From NCBI RefSeq assembly GCF_000724545.1, contig NZ_JHBV01000042.1, positions 1-64,000 on the forward strand: a stretch of 64,000 bases of DNA, in the 5' to 3' direction. This document shows, piece after piece, positions 36,886 to 45,665 of the stretch. Numbering within the stretch: the first letter of the stretch is position 1; the number at the start of each line of letters is the position of its first letter. The stretch comes from Aureispira sp. CCB-QB1. GTDB taxonomy: Bacteria; Bacteroidota; Bacteroidia; Chitinophagales; Saprospiraceae. The notes under the pieces were generated by a model, which was not told the origin of the DNA, did no database searches, and saw only the letters and a list, made by a program, of their open reading frames with translations. Position numbers and translations under genes: made by a program.

Positions 36886-36931
36886 AGAACTAAGAATTGT
36901 TGGTCAGTAATGATGTGCAATTCTTAGTTCT
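36886..36931 (+). promoter_or_regulatory. Intercistronic hairpin between atpD and atpC
   Basis: AGAACTAAGAATTG (36886-36899) and CAATTCTTAGTTCT (36918-36931) are perfectly complementary over 14 bases with an 18-base loop. No T-run follows, so it is not a normal terminator. It could set the relative amounts of the two mRNA segments by pausing or by protecting ends. Confidence 0.55.
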
Positions 36932-36949
36932 TCTATAATAAAAAAGAAT

Positions 36950-37198
36950 ATGGAATTAATCATATTAACACCTGGAAAAACAGTATTTAGTGGTGCTGTA
37001 AAAGCAATTAATACTCCGGGCACAAGCGGAAAGCTAGAGATTCTAGAAAATCACGCACCTATTGTTGCTTCTCTAAAGGAAGGTAAAATCACGGTAACTA
37101 CTGACACCAATGAAGTGTTAGAGTATACTACTAGTGGTGGTTTCTTGGAGGTGTTGTCTAATAATGTTTCTATTCTTTTGGAAACAGTAGAACAGTAA
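36950..37198 (+). CDS. atpC: F1Fo ATP synthase subunit epsilon, short form
   Basis: This 82-residue chain consists only of the N-terminal beta-sandwich of subunit epsilon (LIILTPGKTVFSGAVKAINTPGTSGKLEILENHAPIVASLKEG). The C-terminal helical hairpin that inhibits ATP hydrolysis in longer forms is absent, as is common in this phylum. It follows atpD after 91 bases and ends 40 bases before a strong terminator. Confidence 0.95.
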   Translation: MELIILTPGKTVFSGAVKAINTPGTSGKLEILENHAPIVASLKEGKITVTTDTNEVLEYTTSGGFLEVLSNNVSILLETVEQ

Positions 37199-37238
37199 CA
37201 TCTAAATATCGTACAGCTACTTATTAGTAGGTGTTCCT

Positions 37239-37275
37239 AAGTCTTCTATACTCCAAGAGTATAGAAGACTTTTTA
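37239..37275 (+). terminator. Terminator of atpDC
   Basis: AAGTCTTCTATACTC (37239-37253) and GAGTATAGAAGACTT (37257-37271) form a perfect 15-bp stem with a 3-base loop, followed by TTTT. Confidence 0.9.
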
Positions 37276-37445
37276 TTTTGTCTATTTGGAGGTAGAATCT
37301 GTTTTAATGGCATTCGTTGTCAGTCAATATAAAATTGTGTTAATTTATTTTTTTTGTTAATTTGTACTTTAAAAGTAAGTTATTGCTCCTTCTTAAGTTT
37401 GAATGGTCGAAATTCTGTAGAATATATGTTTTATTTCTTTTAGAT

Positions 37446-37484
37446 CATTACTTTGTAGGAAGCACGAAGTAGCAGTGCTATTTA
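37446..37484 (+). repeat. Dispersed intergenic repeat, partial copy
   Basis: CATTACTTTGTAGGAAGCAC followed by GAAGTAGCAGTGCTATTTAGG matches the left half of the family with substitutions. It is the only notable item in the 37276-37650 part of the gap. Confidence 0.45.
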
Positions 37485-37655
37485 GGTAAGAAGATTATAA
37501 GGATTCAGAAAAAGCGCCCTATTGTCGATTCAAGGGATTAAAAATCGAGTAGAAAAAAAGTTAAAACCAAGAATTTTTTAGGGACTTGTATACTATTGAA
37601 CTAAACTTTTAGGTTAAATAAGATAGAAAGATTAGAAGTATTCAAAAAAATAAAT

Positions 37656-37663
37656 TAAATTTG
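37656..37663 (+). promoter_or_regulatory. Possible -7 box for the first TonB-C-like gene
   Basis: TAAATTTG fits the consensus. It would give a leader of roughly 110 bases. Confidence 0.4.
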
Positions 37664-37781
37664 TTTTAGCCAAAAACCATTTATGGTATGATTTTTTTAT
37701 AAGGATGGATACAATTCTATTGATATTATAAAAAATAGGTACCTTTAAAACAAGGACTTCCTTTGCTTAAAAAACATTCTC

Positions 37782-38162
37782 ATGAAAAAAATATTTTCCT
37801 CTATAATTGTTTGCGCTTTTGTTTTATTTGCTCAATGTGCTCATGCGCAGGAAGACGAACCTAGATTTCCTGGTTGTGATGACCCCACAGATGTAGATTG
37901 TGCAGATATGAAAATGATGCAGTTTGTTTTTAGTAATTTAAAACACCCTGACGGAAACCCTGGAGGTGAAGTAGTTGCTTCATTTATGGTAAAAAGCTCA
38001 GGTGAATTAACAGACGTGGCGATTGTTGAAAGTTTGACAGACGCCTGTGATCAAGAAGTAATTCGAATCATAAATTTAATGCCAAGCTGGTTGCCTGCCA
38101 AAGTTGATGGAGCGGCAACAGATATGGAATGGGAATTGGTTGTTAAATTTACAGCAAAATAA
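37782..38162 (+). CDS. Small secreted TonB C-terminal-domain-like protein
   Basis: This 126-residue protein has a signal peptide (MKKIFSSIIVCAFVLFAQCAHAQ). About residues 45-125 fit the TonB C-terminal fold: VVASFMVKSSGELTDVAIVESLTDACDQEVIRIINLMPSWLPAKVDG, then a final strand, WELVVKF. PGCDDPTDVDC before it resembles the FPGG/FPGC segment often seen ahead of such domains. The membrane anchor and proline-rich spacer of true TonB are missing, so energy transduction is unlikely. The next gene is a longer relative. Confidence 0.85.
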   Translation: MKKIFSSIIVCAFVLFAQCAHAQEDEPRFPGCDDPTDVDCADMKMMQFVFSNLKHPDGNPGGEVVASFMVKSSGELTDVAIVESLTDACDQEVIRIINLMPSWLPAKVDGAATDMEWELVVKFTAK

Positions 38163-38204
38163 TATAGTTTACAGGGTTACCTGTTGACAGAATTAAAAAT
38201 TAAG

Positions 38205-38240
38205 AGAGAAAATTTACATGTAGTAAGTTTTCTCTTTTTT
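38205..38240 (+). terminator. Intrinsic terminator between the two TonB-C-like genes
   Basis: The stem AGAGAAAATTTAC (38205-38217) with GTAAGTTTTCTCT (38223-38235), 13 pairs with one G-U, is followed by T5. The two related genes are therefore probably transcribed separately. Confidence 0.75.
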
Positions 38241-38291
38241 AATAGATACCAAATTGAGACTTTTTTTCAAATTGGATAAGAATAGAAAAAT

Positions 38292-39053
38292 ATGAACAAC
38301 TATATACTCACTTGTTTTTTACTCTTTTTGGGGCTGTCTATGGTTGCTCAACCTCAGGATTCTTCTATCTTGACAGCTGTTGATATACCACCTTTGTTTG
38401 ATGGTTGTGACGATCCCTTGATTAGTGAAGAACAAAGACAAGCTTGTTCTGTGCCAAAAATTCAAGCTTTTATTAACGAAAATATAGTTTACCCTGATAG
38501 TGCTCGTGCTCGTAATATAGAAGGTGTTGTTGTTGTTCGTTTTTCTGTGACGAAAGAAGGCAAGATAACAGATTTGGAGTTGGTTCGAAATATAGGAGCT
38601 GGATGTGGGCAAGAAGCGATGCGAGTTATTCGAATGATGCCTGATTTTAGACCAGCTCTTAGAAATGGAGAGCCAGTTGCTACTAAGATGACCTTGCCAA
38701 TTCGATTTAAAAGAGCAGATGAGGCTGTTTCTAGCAATAAAAATTTGTATCAAATTCATTGGGGAACAATCTACCAAGATAAAGTAACCAAAGAGGCTTT
38801 AAAGGCGCTTTTAAAACGTTATTTTTTAGTAAGAGATTATTATGGAAACACCTATGATGTCCGCTTCTTAACCTTGAAAATTGATGCTAAAGGGAAAGAA
38901 ATCGTGTTAGAAACAAGGGGCAACACCCTAAACAGAGAAATGCTTCGCGCTTTGAAAAAAATGCGAGCGGGTCAGGTAGTAGCTATTCATGCAATGATTC
39001 AAAAAGAGTATCAAGACATAGAAGTTGTTCGAACTTTGGAAATCGTTAAGTAA
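38292..39053 (+). CDS. Secreted TonB C-terminal-domain protein with extra C-terminal domain
   Basis: This 253-residue protein has a signal peptide (MNNYILTCFLLFLGLSMVAQ). Residues 45-145 form a TonB_C-like domain: NIVYPDSARARNIEGVVVVRFSVTKEGKITDLELVRNIGAGCGQEAMRVIRMMPDFRPALRNG. It is followed by a ~100-residue alpha/beta domain I do not recognise (YQIHWGTIYQDKVTKEALKALLKRYFLV ...). DGCDD before the TonB part parallels PGCDD of the preceding gene. Its last eight bases overlap the end of the convergent arginase-like gene. Confidence 0.85.
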   Translation: MNNYILTCFLLFLGLSMVAQPQDSSILTAVDIPPLFDGCDDPLISEEQRQACSVPKIQAFINENIVYPDSARARNIEGVVVVRFSVTKEGKITDLELVRNIGAGCGQEAMRVIRMMPDFRPALRNGEPVATKMTLPIRFKRADEAVSSNKNLYQIHWGTIYQDKVTKEALKALLKRYFLVRDYYGNTYDVRFLTLKIDAKGKEIVLETRGNTLNREMLRALKKMRAGQVVAIHAMIQKEYQDIEVVRTLEIVK

Positions 39054-40131
39054 GGCGGTTAATAGCATTTAAAATTCGATCAGGCAAATCACCCTCACAA
39101 GCAATTTGATAATCTCTATACGAACAAGCTAGCAGTTGATGTTTGCTGTACAACGCTCGAGGAATTTCAAACCACCAACGATCACTTTTGAGGCTCTTAT
39201 AAAATGAAATAGGAGTACCCAATGTTTTGTTATCTACCACATATGCTCGTAACTCTTTTTTGTCAATAGGGAATTCTTGATTTCTGGCAAAGAAACCTTC
39301 TACAACAAACCAAATTAACTGAGCAATCATATTGGCTGTTTGTCCTTGATCTGTCGCTTGATGATCAAAACTATGTAGGCATAAGGAGGAAACTTGGTCA
39401 CTCATGGCGATGTAGTGCATGATTTTGCAAGCTTCTGCTGCTAGTAAGCCATTGGGGTTTTTATAGACTTGAGCAGGGGCATCCGCAGCTCGAATACTTG
39501 CGATGCTAAACGCCGCTAAATCTATATTTCTTACCATTGGTTCTATTTCTTCTAATCGAGGTTGTATTTTTCCAAGTCGATGGACTTCAAAATATTTATC
39601 TTCTAATGCTGAAATAGCTTTTGGGTCAACTAAATAGGATTGACTACCAATGCAGTTTAAGTGAAACAGTAGTTGAGGATGGTACTGTATTAATTGATTA
39701 ATGAGCAAAGATGTTGAACTTAACGAATAGGGAATTTTACTATCAAACAAGGCTAAGTTGAGTCCTTCTGCTTGTTGTTCGTAGGCTTTGAGTTGAGGGA
39801 GAATAGCTTGATTACTCGCACTAATGATAATAGGAAAGACATTGTGTTGCAACAGCAAATCAACTAACTCAATTAAAGGGACTGTATTTTGATGAACAAC
39901 CCCTAGATCAAGCACTGTATTGGGTTTAAAATTGGCACTTAACTGATAAAGCCCTTTTCTGATCTCTTGATAATAATCCGAATTTCCCCAACTGAAGATG
40001 GCAATATCTATTGATTTTAAATCAATACGCTCTCCTTGGTATTGTACGATAGATTGCCCGTATTGAAATGGCTCAAACGTCGTTGGCTCTAAGAAAGTAG
40101 ACGAATTATTTTGGACAAGATTCTGAATCAT
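39046..40131 (-). CDS. Arginase/formimidoylglutamase-fold protein, probably degenerate
   Basis: I start at the ATG at 40131 (MIQNLVQNNSS), giving 361 residues; the frame is open further upstream, but that part is AT-rich noise. The C-terminal half fits the Bacteroidota ureohydrolase-like family: AAFSIASIRAADAPA, NPNGLLAAEACKIMHYIAMSDQVSSLCLHSFD. The manganese-binding motifs of active members (GGDHS, DAHxD, DxDxxDP) are not visible: equivalent places read SASNQAIL and NCIGSQSY. Activity on agmatine, arginine or formimidoylglutamate is therefore doubtful. It is convergent with the previous gene, with an 8-base overlap of the ends. Confidence 0.75.
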   Translation of the reverse strand: MIQNLVQNNSSTFLEPTTFEPFQYGQSIVQYQGERIDLKSIDIAIFSWGNSDYYQEIRKGLYQLSANFKPNTVLDLGVVHQNTVPLIELVDLLLQHNVFPIIISASNQAILPQLKAYEQQAEGLNLALFDSKIPYSLSSTSLLINQLIQYHPQLLFHLNCIGSQSYLVDPKAISALEDKYFEVHRLGKIQPRLEEIEPMVRNIDLAAFSIASIRAADAPAQVYKNPNGLLAAEACKIMHYIAMSDQVSSLCLHSFDHQATDQGQTANMIAQLIWFVVEGFFARNQEFPIDKKELRAYVVDNKTLGTPISFYKSLKSDRWWFEIPRALYSKHQLLACSYRDYQIACEGDLPDRILNAINRLT

Positions 40132-40246
40132 TATTGAAATATTATAAATTATTATTCCTTGTACAAGGAAGTTTTTGTTAAAAAACAACAAAGAGCGACT
40201 CTTTGGTGTATTGCTTGGATACAATTTTTTTAGGAATCGTATTGGG

Positions 40247-40304
40247 CTGATAATCAGGAGGATGGGTTTTGAATTGGTGCAATTCATAAAAGGCTGATAA
40301 TCAG
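40247..40304 (+). repeat. Two copies of CTGATAATCAG
   Basis: The palindrome CTGATAATCAG occurs at 40247-40257 and 40294-40304, each preceded by GG. It is the inner tip of the fold-back element at 20185-20327, so this may be another relic of that family. AATCGTATTGG just before it resembles the same element. Confidence 0.4.
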
Positions 40305-40462
40305 ATAAATAGTACTTTTTAAACAATTAAATACAAGATGCTTTTTTTATTTTTTTTAGCCAGAAAAATAAAAAATTAGTGGACTATTATTGTAATAATA
40401 CAAGATAATATCAATTAGCAAAAAGATTTTGAGTATAAAGGTAGTTTTTAATCCAATTATCC

Positions 40463-40470
40463 TATATTTG
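40463..40470 (+). promoter_or_regulatory. -7 box of the amino-acid dehydrogenase gene
   Basis: TATATTTG lies 20 bases before the start codon, giving a very short leader. Confidence 0.6.
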
Positions 40471-40490
40471 CACGCAAAAAATAAGATAAA

Positions 40491-41738
40491 ATGGAACTAC
40501 TACAAAAATACAAAGAACAAGAACCTGAAATTGTTTTTGAATGGACTGATCAAGAGACTGGTGCAAAAGGCTGGGTGGTTATTAATTCTCTAAGAGGAGG
40601 TGCTGCTGGTGGCGGTACTCGAATGAGAAAAGGTTTGAATAGGGAAGAGGTAATTTCTCTGGCAAAAGTGATGGAAGTGAAGTTTTCTGTTTGTGGTCCT
40701 AATATTGGCGGTGCAAAATCTGGTATCAATTTTGATCCTAATGATCCCCGCAAGGATGGGGTCTTAAAACGTTGGTACAAGGCAGTCATTCCGCTATTAA
40801 AAAATTATTACGGAACAGGTGGAGACTTGAACGTAGATGAACTGAAAGATGTTATTCCGATCACTCAAGATTTGGGCTTATGGCATCCTCAACAAGGAAT
40901 TGTGCATGGTCATTTTAAATCTAACGAAGGAGAACGAATTGAAATTCTAGGCCAATTGCGTCAAGGAGTTAGTAAAATTGTGGAAGATCCTAGGTTTACT
41001 CCCTCTGTAAGTGCGAAATTAGCGGTTGCTGATTTGATTACAGGATATGGTGTTGCTGAATCTGTTGTTCATTATTACGACTTGTATCACAACACCAATC
41101 TGACTGGTAAAAAAATAATTATTCAAGGTTGGGGAAATGTTGCAGCAGCAGCAGCTTACTATTTGGCAGAAGATGGGGCTAAAATTGTAGGGATTATTGA
41201 TATTGCGGGTGGAATTATACGTCCTGAAGGGCTTTCTTTTGAAGAAGTTACCTATCTGTACTTAAACAAAAAAGGAAATAAATTAGTAGCACCTGATCTA
41301 TTGTCGTTTGAGGAAGCTAATGAAAAAATATGGGATTTGGAAGCAGATGTTTTCATTCCTGGTGCCGCGTCAAAATTAGTAACAAGAGAACAAATGGATG
41401 CCTTAATTGTTAATGGTTTACAAGTTGTTTCTTGTGGTGCTAATGTTCCTTTTGTTGACGACCAAGTATTTTTTGGTCCTACGGCTAAAAATACTGATGA
41501 GCGTATTAGTGTTATTCCTGATTTTATTGCAAATTGTGGTATGGCAAGAGTATTTGCTTATTTGATGCAATCACATGCTTTGTTGACAGACGAAAGCATT
41601 TTCTCAGATGTTTCTCAGGTAATTAGACAGGCATTAGAGAATACTCGTGCTGTAAATTCTAACAACGTTTTGATTTCAACAACGGCATTAACTATAGCCT
41701 TGGAAAAACTTTTAGGCGAAGAATCTGTTATACAGTAG
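40491..41738 (+). CDS. Glu/Leu/Phe/Val family amino-acid dehydrogenase
   Basis: This NAD(P)-dependent enzyme of 415 residues should deaminate an amino acid to its 2-oxo acid. The catalytic region has K64 (MEVKFSVCG) and K76 in GGAKSGI, the two lysines of this superfamily, and the flexible TGGDLNVDE segment. The Rossmann domain starts at about 200 (KKIIIQGWGNVAAAAAYYLAEDGAKIVGIID). The GGGTRM and GGAKSG motifs place it among leucine/glutamate dehydrogenase-like enzymes, but the substrate cannot be read from sequence. It stands alone behind its own promoter. Confidence 0.92.
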   Translation: MELLQKYKEQEPEIVFEWTDQETGAKGWVVINSLRGGAAGGGTRMRKGLNREEVISLAKVMEVKFSVCGPNIGGAKSGINFDPNDPRKDGVLKRWYKAVIPLLKNYYGTGGDLNVDELKDVIPITQDLGLWHPQQGIVHGHFKSNEGERIEILGQLRQGVSKIVEDPRFTPSVSAKLAVADLITGYGVAESVVHYYDLYHNTNLTGKKIIIQGWGNVAAAAAYYLAEDGAKIVGIIDIAGGIIRPEGLSFEEVTYLYLNKKGNKLVAPDLLSFEEANEKIWDLEADVFIPGAASKLVTREQMDALIVNGLQVVSCGANVPFVDDQVFFGPTAKNTDERISVIPDFIANCGMARVFAYLMQSHALLTDESIFSDVSQVIRQALENTRAVNSNNVLISTTALTIALEKLLGEESVIQ

Positions 41739-42046
41739 ATGAAAAGTATGAGAGCTGATAAGATAACACACTTTTTAGTTTTTTAGTCGGATCAATTATC
41801 AGGCGTATAAGCTGATGATGTATCTAAAGAAAAAGTTTTTAAATTAGACGTGTTTTATTTTTTTATACATAATTGCTCGATTTCTTGAAAAAGAAAGAGC
41901 TATTCGTTATGTTTGATTAGCAAGTCTTTGATTGAGAATGTTTTGTGTGTATGTTTAAGAACCTTGTAAAGCCTTGAAACATTTTTACACTTTTTTCATT
42001 AAACCAATATAATTAATGACTTATAACTAGTTAGTACACAGATTTA

Positions 42047-42077
42047 TTGTTTTAGAAGAAAAAAAAATGTAAATTTG
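42047..42077 (+). promoter_or_regulatory. Promoter of the OmpA-family gene
   Basis: TTG (42047-42049) and TAAATTTG (42070-42077) are separated by 20 bases. The start codon is 87 bases downstream. The gap from 41739 holds no other recognisable element. Confidence 0.65.
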
Positions 42078-42164
42078 TCGCTTCTTGACTTAAGATTCAT
42101 ATACAAAATATTCGATTTAAAAGAGGTCTAAGTCCAGTTCAATCCAAAAAGAGAAAAAATAATT

Positions 42165-44003
42165 ATGAAAAAAATTAACCAATTAGGGGGTATTTTTGCA
42201 GGAGCGTTATTGCTACTATCCATGAATACTTCTCAAGCACAAGTTTCTGTTCGTCCGACAGATGACAATTTTATTACCAAGAAAGATCAAGCACAGCATG
42301 CTGAATGGAAAGAGGGGAAAAGCCAATTTCCAGGTCGCCCAAGAGATTGGTGGCAACTCGGTATTGGTGGAGGTAGTTTCTTAGTAAGTGGTGATGTTAA
42401 ACCATCATTTGGCTGGGGAGCTTCTGTTCATGTAAGAAAATCAATTGGCTACGTATTCTCACTAAAAGCAGAATACATGTTTGGTCAAGCTAATGGTTTT
42501 AATTACGCACCTTCTTACTACAAAGCATTTCCTAATGTAGCTCCATTTACGATTACATCGTCTGATGGAAATGTAGTAACTCCTGGTGATTATACAACAA
42601 GCGATGCTTTTTATGCCAACTATAGAATTGAGCAACATCACGCTCTTTCTTTGCAAATGGTGTTTAACTTGAACAACATCAAGTTTCACAAAAAAAGCAA
42701 CAAATGGAGTTTGAATTTAATTCTTGGTTTGGGAGCTAACTTGTACCATACTAAAATTGATGCATTGGATGCTAGTGGTCAAACATATGCTGCTCAAATG
42801 ACAGCTTTGGCTAACAAATCTGGTGGAGGAGCTTCTGGACAACAATACGACATTACAAAAGTTGCTGATCGTGACGCTGTATTGCAAGAGTTGAAAGGTT
42901 TCCTAGATGGAAAATATGAGACATTGGCACAACAAAATGCAAACAACTTGATTACAATTGGTGAAGATGAAAATCGTATGGTTTTAAACCCATTCATCAA
43001 TGTAGGTTTGTCTTTTGAATACTTAATTACGCCTCGTATTTCTATCGGATTGGAGCACCAATCATTCTTGTCTGACGATGACTTCTTTGATGGAAAAAGC
43101 CGCAAAGAAAATGGAGCTCGTACTGCGAGTATTGATATCCCTCATTATACAAGCATTCGCTTAGGATTTAATATTGGGAAAAAAGACAAAGCTATTCAAC
43201 CACTATGGTTTGTAAATCCTTTGATTTACCCTATGCAAGATGTTGCTGACTTGAAAGAAAAGTTAGACGACGATTGGTTCCGTGATACAGATAATGACGG
43301 TGTGCCAGATGCTTTGGATGAAGAAAAAGATACACCACCTGATACAGAAGTAGATAGCAAAGGTCGTTCTTTGGATTCTGATGGTGATGGTGTTGTAAAT
43401 AGCCAAGATAAAGAGCCTTATTCTCCACCTGGATATCCTACAGACAAAGATGGTGTTGCTCAGGTGCCAAAACCAATTACAGAAGAAGATGTTAAAATTA
43501 TTCCTGGAGATCCAGAAACTGGTAAACATCCAACATTGGTTATTGGTGATGAAGTATACGATCCACTAGGAGCTTCTGGCGGAACGGGTACTTTGAAAGA
43601 TTGGTACTTGCCAATGGTTCACTTTGACTTGGATAAATACTACTTGCGTCCAGAAGCATATGAGCAATTACAACATGTTGCTAGTGTAATGAAAGGTTAC
43701 CCTAAATTAAAAGTTGTTGTTCATGGTCACACAGATGTACGTTCAACTAAAGAGTACAACGATATGTTGTCTTACAACCGTACAATGACTTGTATTGATC
43801 ACTTAGTGAATAAATATGGCATTGATCGTAGTCGTTTCATCATCAAGTACAATGGTGAGTCTAATAACTTGATTGAAAATGCAAACAAAGAAAAAGAACA
43901 CTTTATGAATCGTCGTGTAGAATTCTACATTGCGGAAGATAATGCACAAGAGCAAAGCAAACCTGCTGGCGATGGTGGTGCTAACAGAAAGTGGAAATAC
44001 TAA
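42165..44003 (+). CDS. OmpA-family outer-membrane protein with thrombospondin type 3-like repeats
   Basis: This 612-residue protein has a signal peptide (MKKINQLGGIFAGALLLLSMNTSQAQ). A long N-terminal beta-barrel region (about 60-350) is followed by two calcium-binding TSP3-like repeats (DTDNDGVPDALDEEKD and DSDGDGVVNSQDKEP, about 371-420). The last 130 residues form an OmpA peptidoglycan-binding domain (HFDLDKYYLRPEAYEQL ... VVVHGHTDVRSTKEYNDMLSYNR ... NRRVEFYI), which tethers the outer membrane to the cell wall. It should be abundant, given its strong promoter and clean terminator. Confidence 0.95.
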   Translation: MKKINQLGGIFAGALLLLSMNTSQAQVSVRPTDDNFITKKDQAQHAEWKEGKSQFPGRPRDWWQLGIGGGSFLVSGDVKPSFGWGASVHVRKSIGYVFSLKAEYMFGQANGFNYAPSYYKAFPNVAPFTITSSDGNVVTPGDYTTSDAFYANYRIEQHHALSLQMVFNLNNIKFHKKSNKWSLNLILGLGANLYHTKIDALDASGQTYAAQMTALANKSGGGASGQQYDITKVADRDAVLQELKGFLDGKYETLAQQNANNLITIGEDENRMVLNPFINVGLSFEYLITPRISIGLEHQSFLSDDDFFDGKSRKENGARTASIDIPHYTSIRLGFNIGKKDKAIQPLWFVNPLIYPMQDVADLKEKLDDDWFRDTDNDGVPDALDEEKDTPPDTEVDSKGRSLDSDGDGVVNSQDKEPYSPPGYPTDKDGVAQVPKPITEEDVKIIPGDPETGKHPTLVIGDEVYDPLGASGGTGTLKDWYLPMVHFDLDKYYLRPEAYEQLQHVASVMKGYPKLKVVVHGHTDVRSTKEYNDMLSYNRTMTCIDHLVNKYGIDRSRFIIKYNGESNNLIENANKEKEHFMNRRVEFYIAEDNAQEQSKPAGDGGANRKWKY

Positions 44004-44063
44004 AATAGTGCCTTGTATGTTCAATACTTTTTAGAGTGTTGAGGGTATAAGTTAAAAATAAAC

Positions 44064-44096
44064 AAAGGGTAACAGTTTGGCTGTTACCCTCTTTTT
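44064..44096 (+). terminator. Terminator of the OmpA-family gene
   Basis: AGGGTAACAG (44066-44075) pairs perfectly with CTGTTACCCT (44081-44090), followed by CTTTTT. Confidence 0.9.
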
Positions 44097-44138
44097 CGTT
44101 TAAGAACAGGTTCTAAATGGTGTTCAAAAATAAGTATT

Positions 44139-44546
44139 ATGCCACCTCTTAAAATTCGATATCGGACTTGGTTTTTGGCATTGAATGTTGCTATGGCATT
44201 TTTGTTAATCTTATTGGCTTGGTATACGCAAAGTACTTATCGAATAATCTTGGGAGCCATTTGGATACTAATTAGCCTAAATAATATGTACACGAATGCT
44301 GTTTTGGAATTGACAGATCAACAGTTGATTCTTCGAAATGGGCTAGGGATAGTCTCCCAAAACTACGATTATAAGGGTAAAAATATTGTCGTTAGAGAAA
44401 AGGCTATTTACTTGGATGAAAAGCGGATTTATAAGCATTTGTTTACCTTTTCGCCCTTAGATTTTGAGCGGGTTCGGGCTTATTTGGATTCAAGAAATCC
44501 AGAACTAAATTTAGGTAGACATTTGATAGAAAATGATCTGTCTTAA
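44139..44546 (+). CDS. Small membrane protein with PH-like domain
   Basis: This 135-residue protein has two membrane helices (about 11-29 and 33-50) and a beta-rich tail (AVLELTDQQLILRNGLGIVSQNYDYKGKNIVVREKAIYLDEKRI) ending in a helix, LDFERVRAYLDS. This is the layout of small bacterial PH-domain membrane proteins. Function is unknown. It lies 17 bases ahead of the Nif3-like gene and probably shares its transcript. Confidence 0.78.
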   Translation: MPPLKIRYRTWFLALNVAMAFLLILLAWYTQSTYRIILGAIWILISLNNMYTNAVLELTDQQLILRNGLGIVSQNYDYKGKNIVVREKAIYLDEKRIYKHLFTFSPLDFERVRAYLDSRNPELNLGRHLIENDLS

Positions 44547-44563
44547 AAAGGAATGATTAGAGA

Positions 44564-45661
44564 ATGAAAATTAAAAATGTAGTTGAGTATTTAGAATCTA
44601 TTGCTCCAAAATCTTTGCAAGAGAGCTACGATAATGCGGGCTTAATTGTGGGAGATAAAGAAGTCGAGGTAACAGGTATTTTAATTGCTTTAGATACTAT
44701 TGAGGCTGTTTTGGATGAGGCAATGGAGAAAGGTTGTAATTTGGTAGTTGCTCACCACCCCATTGTTTTTGGAGGTTTAAAATCGTTTACAGGCAAAAAT
44801 TATGTGGAACGGGTTGTCTTAAAAGCAATTAAAAACGACATTGCTATTTATGCTGCGCATACTAATTTGGATAATGTTTATCGAAATGGAGTAAACGGTA
44901 AAATTGCAGAAAAAATAGGACTTACACAAACCAAAATTTTAAGCCCTAAAAAAGGATTACTAAAAAAATTATCGGTTTTTGTCCCGATAGAAGCTACTGA
45001 GGCTGTTAAAAATGCTCTATTTGAAGCAGGAGCAGGTAGCATAGGCAATTATTCGGAATGCAGCTTTAGAACGGAAGGAGTCGGTTCTTTTAAAGGAGAT
45101 GAGGCTAGTAATCCTACCGTTGGAGAAGTAGGAGCACAGCATGAAGAAAAAGAAAACAAACTAGAAGTTGTTTTTCCTGCCTATCTACAAGGGCAAATTG
45201 TTAGAAATCTTTTTAGAGTACATCCTTATGAGGAGGTGGCTTATGATATCTATACCTTGGATAATGTCCACCAAGAAATTGGTTCAGGATTAGTTGGAGA
45301 ACTAAAAGAACCTATGGAAACAATAGCGTTTCTAAAAATGCTTAAGAAAAATATGAAGGCGGATGGAATTCGTTATACAGCATTGTGCAAAAAAGAAATT
45401 AAACGTGTTGCTCTTTGTGGTGGTGCAGGAAGTTTCTTGTTGAAAAATGCGCTCGCCGCCCAAGCTGATATATTTATTACTGGGGATTACAAGTATCACC
45501 AGTTTTTTGATGCCGAAAATCGCATAATTATAGCAGATATTGGGCATTATGAGAGTGAACAGTTTACAATTGAGCTGTTTTATGAATTATTAACGCAAAA
45601 ATTTCGTAATTTTGCAATCCGTTGTACTGAAATAAATACAAATCCAATAAATTATCTATAA
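44564..45661 (+). CDS. Nif3-like dinuclear metal centre protein (GTP cyclohydrolase I type 2 homolog family)
   Basis: This 365-residue member of the NIF3/DUF34 family should form hexameric rings with a two-metal site per subunit. Ligand-bearing motifs are present: VVAHHPIVFGGLKSF (HH pair), AHTNLDN and, near the end, DIGHYESEQFTIE. The middle insert (about 130-240) is the CutA-like PII-type domain common in the Bacillota and Bacteroidota forms. The biochemical role of the family is not settled. It is followed after four bases by a zinc-ribbon coiled-coil gene, a frequent partner of Nif3 in bacteria. Confidence 0.93.
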   Translation: MKIKNVVEYLESIAPKSLQESYDNAGLIVGDKEVEVTGILIALDTIEAVLDEAMEKGCNLVVAHHPIVFGGLKSFTGKNYVERVVLKAIKNDIAIYAAHTNLDNVYRNGVNGKIAEKIGLTQTKILSPKKGLLKKLSVFVPIEATEAVKNALFEAGAGSIGNYSECSFRTEGVGSFKGDEASNPTVGEVGAQHEEKENKLEVVFPAYLQGQIVRNLFRVHPYEEVAYDIYTLDNVHQEIGSGLVGELKEPMETIAFLKMLKKNMKADGIRYTALCKKEIKRVALCGGAGSFLLKNALAAQADIFITGDYKYHQFFDAENRIIIADIGHYESEQFTIELFYELLTQKFRNFAIRCTEINTNPINYL

Positions 45662-45665
45662 TATT

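Noticed and set aside
43263-43529. Minus-strand open frame opposite the OmpA-family gene
   Set aside because: It is a shadow of the Asp-rich TSP3 coding region; the product is rich in Ile, Cys and Trp with no protein-like pattern.
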